Source: Anaerolineae bacterium (GTDB lineage: Bacteria > Chloroflexota > Anaerolineae > 4572-78). Taken from it: a DNA stretch of 6,109 nt. Below the pieces are notes generated by a model. The model was given only the letters and a program-made list of their open reading frames with translations, did not search any database and was not told where the DNA came from. Positions 1-3,915 of the stretch are shown piece by piece; positions within the stretch are counted from its first letter, which is position 1; the number at the start of each line of letters is the position of its first letter. A program made the position numbers and the translations under genes. The stretch covers positions 1 through 6,109 of the forward strand of contig JALVZI010000606.1 in assembly GCA_027022125.1 (NCBI GenBank), in the 5' to 3' direction.

Positions 1-49
1 CTAGCGGGAACGACCCCATGCCGCCATCGCATATAATGATCACTAACAC

Positions 50-265
50 TTAAATCACCTCGCCGGTGTACACCGCAATGCCCGGTTCTTCCAGCACTTC
101 GCGCGCGGCGGCATCCGCCAGCGATTCGCCCCACTCCACCCGCCCGCCGGGTATCGCCCACTGACCGGGCATCGGCGGGTCGCGGCGTTTCACCAGCAGA
201 ATCCGTTTTTCCGGCGATACAACCAGCGCCCCCACCGCCGGAATGGGGTATCGGTGTGCGTTCAT
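50..265 (-). pseudogene. Truncated Nudix hydrolase (N-terminal half only)
   Basis: Nudix hydrolases cleave nucleoside diphosphates linked to another moiety. This 71-residue product carries a complete Nudix box: G41, E47, R55-E56, V57, E59-E60, G62 and I63 fit GX5EX7REUXEEXGU exactly. It is preceded by the family's usual strand (ILLVKRRDPPMPGQWAIPGG). The ATG at 263-265 is chosen because AAGGAG (complement of 271-276) sits 5 nt before it; the open frame continues upstream but only through intergenic repeat sequence. The protein stops at TAA (50-52), eight residues after the box, whereas single-domain relatives usually run to about 130-160 residues. The remaining 49 bp encode no recognisable Nudix C-terminus in any minus-strand frame. 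It is therefore probably a broken gene, or one interrupted by rearrangement or an assembly edge. The metal-binding glutamates are intact, but the C-terminal part of the fold that shapes the substrate pocket is missing. Confidence 0.8.
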
Positions 266-270
266 AGCCA

Positions 271-276
271 CTCCTT
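271..276 (-). promoter_or_regulatory. Ribosome binding site of the Nudix gene
   Basis: AAGGAG on the minus strand lies 5 nt before the ATG at 263-265. It decides the start of the Nudix fragment over the longer open frame reaching back to about position 502. Confidence 0.75.
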
Positions 277-339
277 TTCGGTATGGTTCGTTGTCCCCGA
301 AATTGCTTTGACAAATTTTACGCTTTTGCCAACGATTTT

Positions 340-405
340 CGTGAAACGTGAGGCGTGAATTGTGCATCCCCTTACTTCTTACTCCCTGCTTCTTGCTTCC
401 TGACC
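340..405. repeat. Heptad tandem array, block 0
   Basis: Two heptad runs are separated by 3 nt. The run 340-367 has four units starting CGTGAAA and CGTGAGG and decaying to TGTGCAT. The run 371-405 has five pyrimidine-rich units from CTTACTT to CCTGACC. Positions 340-358 (CGTGAAACGTGAGGCGTGA) recur exactly at 1836-1854 in the same orientation. The periodicity is read directly from the sequence; no function is known. Period-7 repeats recall the STRR repeats of filamentous cyanobacteria, but no homology is claimed. Confidence 0.8.
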
Positions 406-553
406 CGAAAATGTTATGTCGAAAAATGGCTGCTGTCAAGCCGCGAACACGGTTCTTTATTTTGCGATTTGCCCAAAATGTACTAAACTGCATCTCATAC
501 ATTTTTATGTGTGAAAAACCCCTTTACTTCCGGTTGCAAAATCTATCAGAAAT

Positions 554-557
554 GAGG
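554..557 (+). promoter_or_regulatory. Ribosome binding site deciding the synthase start
   Basis: GAGG lies 8 nt before ATG 566 but only 2 nt before the in-frame TTG at 560. It therefore supports the start two codons downstream of the longest frame. Confidence 0.6.
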
Positions 558-565
558 TTTTGAAT

Positions 566-1765
566 ATGCTCGACCCGAAAAGCCCGATTGCGTGGCGATT
601 TGCCCAAATGAATGAGCGCTTTGCCAGCGCAAAGGCACAAGGTTTATATCTGTACCAGCAAGAAGCCGAAAAAATTGACGGGATGCACGTTACCATTAAC
701 GGGCGCGAAATGCTGCAATTTGCGTCATATTCATATTTGGATTTGCTCGGACATCCCAAAATTGATGCTGCCGCCATCGAAGCCGTCGAGCGGTACAGCA
801 GCGGCACGCACGGCGTGCGCATTCTGGCGGGAACTATCCCCCTGCACACCGAACTGGAACGCACCATCAGCGAATTTAAACACACCGAAGCAACGATGGT
901 TTATTCCAGCGGATTTGTGACCAACTATTCCACCATCGCCGCGCTGGTGGGTCGAAATGATGTGGTCATTTCCGACAAATTGAACCACGCCAGCATTGTG
1001 GACGGCTGTTTGATGTCTCGCGCGAAATTTGTGCGGGTGGCACACAACGATATGGCGGCGCTGGAAAAAGCGCTGGCGAGCGTGCCGCCCGGCAAAGGGA
1101 AACTGGTTGTCGCCGATGCGGTGTTCAGTATGGACGGCGATATTCTCAACCTGCCGGAAGTGGTCGGCTTGTGCAATAAATATGAAGCCCTGCTAATGGT
1201 TGATGAAGCGCACTCGGTCGGCGTTATCGGCGAAACGGGGCGCGGTATCGAAGAGTATTTCGATTTGTACGGCGGCATCGACATCAAAATGGGCACGCTC
1301 AGCAAAACCATCCCCAGTGTGGGCGGCTATGTTTCCGGCAGTGAGGAACTCATCACCTACCTGAAACACGCATCGCGGGCATTCATTTTCTCGGCGGCGC
1401 TACCCCCCGCACAGACCGCCGCCGCCAAAGCCGCCTTCGAGGTAATTTTGGAAGAGCCGGAGCGTGTGAAACGCTTGCAACGCAATGTTGAGCATTTTCT
1501 GACCGGCTTGAAAGCACGCGGGTTCGACACCCTCAACTCCGTGACGCCGATTGTCCCCATCATCGCCGGGGATGACGAGCGGGCGTGGCTGATGGCGAAA
1601 CTGTCGCAGGAGCGTGACATTTTCGTGCTGCCGGTTGTTTCGCCTGCCGTGCCGAGCAATCTGGCACGCCTGCGAGCCAATGTCACCGCCGGACACACCA
1701 TCGAAGAGATTGACCGCGCGATGGACGTTTTCGCCGAGGTGGCGAAAGAAGTTGGGGTGCTGTGA
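566..1765 (+). CDS. Alpha-oxoamine synthase family PLP enzyme (BioF / Kbl / SPT-like)
   Basis: This fold-type I PLP enzyme is expected to condense an amino acid with an acyl-CoA or acyl-ACP, releasing CO2 (or to act as a glycine C-acetyltransferase). The 399-residue length is typical. Visible motifs, numbered from ATG 566, are: Y/L-rich entry strand ASYSYLDLLGHP, GTHGVRILAGT (80-90), SSGF (114-117), the cofactor-stacking NHAS with H141, DEAH (D213-H216; the Asp contacts the pyridine nitrogen), and GTLSKTIPSVGGY with the Schiff-base lysine K247. FSAALPP follows, as in the family. A serine precedes the lysine, as in serine palmitoyltransferase; BioF and Kbl normally have glycine there. The GTHGVR segment looks more like the Kbl/ALAS side, so the substrate cannot be assigned. 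ATG 566 is preferred because GAGG (554-557) sits 8 nt before it; the TTG at 560 would leave only 2 nt. No tdh or bio genes are adjacent. Likely cytosolic. Confidence 0.93.
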   Translation: MLDPKSPIAWRFAQMNERFASAKAQGLYLYQQEAEKIDGMHVTINGREMLQFASYSYLDLLGHPKIDAAAIEAVERYSSGTHGVRILAGTIPLHTELERTISEFKHTEATMVYSSGFVTNYSTIAALVGRNDVVISDKLNHASIVDGCLMSRAKFVRVAHNDMAALEKALASVPPGKGKLVVADAVFSMDGDILNLPEVVGLCNKYEALLMVDEAHSVGVIGETGRGIEEYFDLYGGIDIKMGTLSKTIPSVGGYVSGSEELITYLKHASRAFIFSAALPPAQTAAAKAAFEVILEEPERVKRLQRNVEHFLTGLKARGFDTLNSVTPIVPIIAGDDERAWLMAKLSQERDIFVLPVVSPAVPSNLARLRANVTAGHTIEEIDRAMDVFAEVAKEVGVL

Positions 1766-1770
1766 AGTTG

Positions 1771-1791
1771 GTCATTTGTCATTTGTCATTC
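1771..1791. repeat. Heptad triplet GTCATTT
   Basis: Three tandem heptads, two GTCATTT and one GTCATTC, begin 5 nt after the stop codon of the oxoamine synthase gene. They open the repeat-filled spacer that runs to 2011. No hairpin terminator is visible here. Confidence 0.8.
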
Positions 1792-1814
1792 GCCGACTCG
1801 TTGAATCGCTGAGC

Positions 1815-1870
1815 CGTATTTCGTATTGCGTGAAACGTGAAACGTGAGGCGTGATGAGTGATGAGTGAGA
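1815..1870. repeat. Drifting heptad array (8 units), block 1
   Basis: Eight uninterrupted 7-nt units are read directly. They start as CGTATTT, become CGTGAAA (twice), then CGTGAGG, then CGTGATG, and end as AGTGATG and AGTGAGA. Most neighbouring units differ by no more than three substitutions, so the word changes gradually along the array. It contains the second copy of the 19-mer found at 340-358. Confidence 0.85.
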
Positions 1871-1871
1871 A

Positions 1872-1901
1872 GGGATAGAGATAGGGATAGGGATAGAGAA
1901 A
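1872..1901. repeat. Hexad array GGGATA (5 units), block 1
   Basis: Five 6-nt units of GGGATA or its variants GAGATA and GAGAAA abut the preceding heptads almost directly. They are followed by two GTGAG-type units up to about 1918. The same hexad occurs in the opposite orientation at 3828-3845. Confidence 0.85.
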
Positions 1902-1919
1902 GTGAGCAGGTGAGATTTG

Positions 1920-1966
1920 CTACCCTGCCACCCTGCAACCTTGCTACCCTGAAACCTTGAACCTTG
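1920..1966. repeat. Octad array CTACCCTG / AAACCTTG, block 1
   Basis: Five 8-nt units alternate between CTACCCTG-like and CAACCTTG-like words. A 7-nt unit AACCTTG follows, so the period shortens at the array end. Inverted relatives occur at 3659-3674 and 3714-3733. Confidence 0.85.
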
Positions 1967-1976
1967 AACTCCCTCC

Positions 1977-2011
1977 GACTTTGGACTTGAAACATTAGAC
2001 TTTGGACTGAT
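1977..2011. repeat. Heptad array GACTTTG (5 units), block 1
   Basis: Five 7-nt units: GACTTTG, GACTTGA, AACATTA, GACTTTG and GACTGAT. The array ends at the first base of the TTG proposed as start of the phosphodiesterase, and its GACTGA supplies the in-frame TGA (2008-2010) that bounds that gene. An inverted counterpart of the same unit number lies at 3674-3710. Confidence 0.85.
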
Positions 2012-2796
2012 TGCGAACCTTGAAACCAAAACCCGGTGAAACAAACCTTTTCTACAGCGAAAAAATCCTGAATCTGGCGCACCGCGGCGCGCGGAAACAA
2101 GCGCCGGAAAACACGCTGCCGGCGTTTCGGCTGGCGGCGGAACTCGGCGCGGATGGCATCGAGTTGGATGCTCAACTGTCGAAAGACGGCACGGCGGTCA
2201 TCATTCACGATTTTACGCTGGACAAAACCACCGACGGGCACGGGCTGGTGCGCGATTTTTCGCTGGCGGAATTGAAGGCACTCGATGCCGGCAGTCATTT
2301 TTCGCCGGAATTCGCCGGAACGCCCATCCCCACACTGGAAGAGGTTTTCGCCGCGCTGGGACCTGTGCTGCTCATCAATGTCGAACTGAAATCGAATGCA
2401 CTGCGCGATAACGGGCTGGAGGCAGAGGTCATCCGTCTGATTGAGAATTTCAATTTGCAGGATAGAGTCATCCTTTCCTCTTTCAACCCCTTCGCGCTGA
2501 ACCGCGCCTATCGCCTGAACCCGCGCATCAAACGGGGCTATCTGTGGGCGACCGATTTGCCGCTGCTGCTGCGCTGGAAACTTTTCCGCCCGCTGGCGCA
2601 CGAAGATATGTTCCATCCGCAGTGGGACACTGTTACCGCGCAGACTGTCCGGCGGGCACACGCCAAAAACCGACCGGTCAATGTGTGGACAACCAATGAG
2701 CCGGACGATATGCGGCGGATGATTGTGCTCGGTGTGGATGCGATTATGACCGATTACCCCGACCGTCTGCGGCAGGTGCTCGATGCGTCCGGTTAA
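2011..2796 (+). CDS. Glycerophosphodiester phosphodiesterase (cytosolic GDPD)
   Basis: The family hydrolyses glycerophosphodiesters to glycerol-3-phosphate and an alcohol in a TIM-barrel site with a divalent metal. All hallmark residues are present, numbered from TTG 2011: HRGA with H24-R25, PENT with E33-N34, IELD with E51 and D53, IIHD with H66-D67 (the H24/H66 pair is catalytic), VELK with metal ligand E125, W226 in VNVWTTNE, and the closing TDYP (247-250). The 261-residue length is normal. No signal peptide or transmembrane segment is seen, so it should be cytosolic and UgpQ-like rather than periplasmic. The start is uncertain: no ATG or GTG precedes the HRG motif, TTG 2011 follows an in-frame stop directly, TTG 2020 is an alternative, and neither has a clear Shine-Dalgarno. 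The N-terminus is thus encoded at the edge of the repeat block. It overlaps the lipid kinase gene by 14 nt. Confidence 0.93.
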   Translation: MRTLKPKPGETNLFYSEKILNLAHRGARKQAPENTLPAFRLAAELGADGIELDAQLSKDGTAVIIHDFTLDKTTDGHGLVRDFSLAELKALDAGSHFSPEFAGTPIPTLEEVFAALGPVLLINVELKSNALRDNGLEAEVIRLIENFNLQDRVILSSFNPFALNRAYRLNPRIKRGYLWATDLPLLLRWKLFRPLAHEDMFHPQWDTVTAQTVRRAHAKNRPVNVWTTNEPDDMRRMIVLGVDAIMTDYPDRLRQVLDASG

Positions 2797-3670
2797 AATT
2801 GTACTGAACCCCTACGCGGGACGCTGGAAAGCCAAAGCAAGCATCAACCAACTGAAAGAAACGCTCATCGCGCTGGATATTCCTTTTGATTTGACCGTCA
2901 CCGAGCGACCGGGACACGGTATCGCGGTGGCGCGCGCCGCCGCCGAAACCGGCTTCGAAATGATTGTGGCTGCCGGTGGCGACAGCACCATCAACGAGGT
3001 GGTTAACGGTATGGCGCTGGCGGCGGGCAACGGCACAACGGCAGGTACACTGGGCGTCATTCCGCTGGGAACCGCCAACGATTTGGCGTTCACGCTCGGC
3101 ATTCCCACCGACCTGCGCGCCGCCTGCGAACGTCTGCGCAGCGGGCAGCCGCGCACAATTGACCTGTGCCGGGTGAACGACCGCTATTTCGTCAACAACT
3201 CGGCGGTGGGGCTGGAACCGACCGTCACGCTGGAAGCGGAGAAAATCACCCGCGTGAAAGGCACGGTGCGCTATCTGGTGGCGGCGCTGCGGGTGATAAT
3301 GAGAAATCCGGCGTGGTATGCCCGCATCGAATGGGACGATGACCATTATGTCGGCAGCATCGTGCTCGTTTCGGTGGGGAATGGGGCGCGCACCGGCGGT
3401 TTTTACCTCACCCCGAATGCAGAAGTGGACGACGGCAAACTCGATTTTGTGTTCGCCCCGGCGATGAGTCGGCTGGCGCTGTTGCGATTGCTGCCGCAGA
3501 CATTCAGCGGAAAACACATCCGCCACCCCGCAGTGACATACCTGCAAACCACCAAACTGACCATCGAAATTGACGAAACGCCACTGCACACCGACGGCGA
3601 AATCATCACCCGCCGCGCCAAAAAAGCGGTTTACGAGATTCTCCCTGCGGCGTTGAAGGTAGCAGGGTAG
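2783..3670 (+). CDS. Diacylglycerol/sphingosine-kinase family lipid kinase
   Basis: Members (DgkB, YegS, BmrU, LCB kinases) phosphorylate a lipid hydroxyl with ATP at the cytosolic membrane face. The 295-residue product has the expected order: VLNPYAGR near the N-terminus, the nucleotide motif GGDST (65-69) followed by INEVVNG, PLGTANDLA (P94 to D100 at its core), then a C-terminal beta-sandwich with NNSAVGLE (138-145), TGGFYLTP (204-211), DDG (216-218) and HTDGE (269-273). The canonical glycine of GGDGT is a serine (S68). The ATG lies inside the end of the phosphodiesterase gene (14-nt overlap), with AGGTG (2774-2778) as a possible ribosome site, so the pair is probably translationally coupled. 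The last codons, including TAG 3668-3670, fall in a repeat word. The lipid substrate cannot be told from sequence alone. Confidence 0.93.
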   Translation: MRPVKIVLNPYAGRWKAKASINQLKETLIALDIPFDLTVTERPGHGIAVARAAAETGFEMIVAAGGDSTINEVVNGMALAAGNGTTAGTLGVIPLGTANDLAFTLGIPTDLRAACERLRSGQPRTIDLCRVNDRYFVNNSAVGLEPTVTLEAEKITRVKGTVRYLVAALRVIMRNPAWYARIEWDDDHYVGSIVLVSVGNGARTGGFYLTPNAEVDDGKLDFVFAPAMSRLALLRLLPQTFSGKHIRHPAVTYLQTTKLTIEIDETPLHTDGEIITRRAKKAVYEILPAALKVAG

Positions 3671-3674
3671 CGGT
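3659..3674. repeat. Octad pair overlapping the lipid kinase stop
   Basis: Two 8-nt units, GTAGCAGG and GTAGCGGT, have a complement that resembles the CTACCCTG octad of block 1. They encode the last residues and contain the TAG stop of the lipid kinase gene. With only two units this could be coincidence, but the repeats that follow abut it directly. Confidence 0.55.
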
Positions 3675-3710
3675 CAGTCCAAAGTTTCAAGTCCAAAGTC
3701 CAAAGTCGGG
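3674..3710. repeat. Heptad array AGTCCAA (5 units), block 2
   Basis: Five 7-nt units (three AGTCCAA, one AGTTTCA, one AGTCGGG; 3676-3710) are the inverse of the GACTTTG array at 1977-2011. The 12-mer TCAGTCCAAAGT (3674-3685) is the exact reverse complement of 1999-2010. Confidence 0.85.
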
Positions 3711-3713
3711 GGG

Positions 3714-3733
3714 CAAAGTAGCAAGGTTACAAG
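3714..3733. repeat. Octad array CAAAGTAG / CAAGGTTA, block 2
   Basis: Two 8-nt units plus a half unit (CAAG) form the inverse of the AACCTTG/CTACCCTG octads at 1920-1966. Confidence 0.65.
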
Positions 3734-3796
3734 TCACGCATCACGCTTCACGCATCACGTTTCAACGAATCTCCAATAACCAATCCCCAATCAACC
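3734..3796. repeat. Drifting heptad array (9 units), block 2
   Basis: Nine uninterrupted 7-nt units drift from TCACGCA through TCACGTT and TCAACGA to ATCTCCA, ATAACCA and ATCCCCA. The first half is the inverse of the CGTGAAA-type heptads of blocks 0 and 1; the second half is a word family seen only here. CAC-ending units of 7-8 nt continue to about 3827. Confidence 0.85.
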
Positions 3797-3827
3797 AGTC
3801 ACACTTTCTCACTTGCACACCTCTCAC

Positions 3828-3845
3828 TATCCCTATCCCTATCCC
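3828..3845. repeat. Hexad array TATCCC (3 units), block 2
   Basis: Three perfect TATCCC units are the inverse of the GGGATA hexads at 1872-1901. They close a nearly gap-free tandem mosaic that starts at 3659. Confidence 0.85.
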
Positions 3846-3872
3846 AACCACATTCCCCATTTTCGGCGAGTG

Positions 3873-3881
3873 TGGTATAAT
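3873..3881 (+). promoter_or_regulatory. Extended -10 promoter of the NTPase-propeller gene
   Basis: TGGTATAAT contains a perfect TATAAT (3876-3881) preceded by TGn, the extended -10 arrangement. No good -35 lies 16-18 nt upstream, which extended -10 promoters tolerate. A transcript starting about 7 nt downstream (near 3888) would include the GGGAG at 3905-3909 and the TTG at 3916, but not the in-frame ATG at 3880. Confidence 0.6.
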
Positions 3882-3904
3882 GGGGCAACAATCCGTTTGG
3901 CTTT

Positions 3905-3909
3905 GGGAG
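3905..3909 (+). promoter_or_regulatory. Ribosome binding site deciding the TTG start at 3916
   Basis: GGGAG lies 6 nt before TTG 3916. The in-frame ATG at 3880 overlaps the -10 box and has no comparable site, so TTG 3916 is preferred. Confidence 0.65.
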
Positions 3910-3915
3910 ACACCA

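Larger units (their letters stand above)
266..565. other. Divergent intergenic region
   Basis: This 300-bp spacer separates the minus-strand Nudix start from the plus-strand oxoamine synthase start, so it should hold promoters for both. It contains the heptad array at 340-405. A perfect TTGACA occurs at 308-313 (plus), but the hexamer 17 nt downstream (AACGAT) is a poor -10. TTGCGA (462-467) followed after 16 nt by TAAACT (484-489) is a weak candidate promoter for the synthase. The stretch 410-550 is clearly more AT-rich than the genes. No small gene is convincing here: the 71-codon plus-strand frame from GTG 348 begins inside the repeat and overlaps the synthase start. Confidence 0.5.

Noticed and set aside
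32..37. TATAAT on the plus strand near the window start
   Set aside because: No -35, no TGn extension, and it would read antisense into the Nudix fragment with no plus-strand gene for over 500 bp.
308..313. Perfect TTGACA as a -35 box for the synthase
   Set aside because: The hexamer 17 nt downstream (AACGAT) matches the -10 at only three positions and the leader would exceed 200 nt, so it is mentioned only in the intergenic entry.
340..405. CRISPR-like repeats
   Set aside because: Units are 7 nt and contiguous, with no unique spacers of constant length; the other blocks are the same.
348..563. 71-codon plus-strand frame from GTG between the Nudix and synthase genes
   Set aside because: It starts inside the heptad array, has no ribosome site, overlaps the synthase start and shows no recognisable motif.
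1766..1815. Rho-independent terminator after the synthase
   Set aside because: No GC-rich stem followed by a T run could be found; the same holds after the lipid kinase stop.
1786..2661. 291-codon minus-strand frame, and a 90-codon frame at 1772-2044, through the repeat block
   Set aside because: Mostly antisense to the phosphodiesterase; the rest is translated repeat words (Ser-Leu and Pro-Ile runs). It is open because the words lack stops in these frames.
2744..3589. 281-codon minus-strand frame antisense to the lipid kinase
   Set aside because: His/Arg/Gln-rich shadow composition; the plus strand carries a complete kinase with all its motifs.
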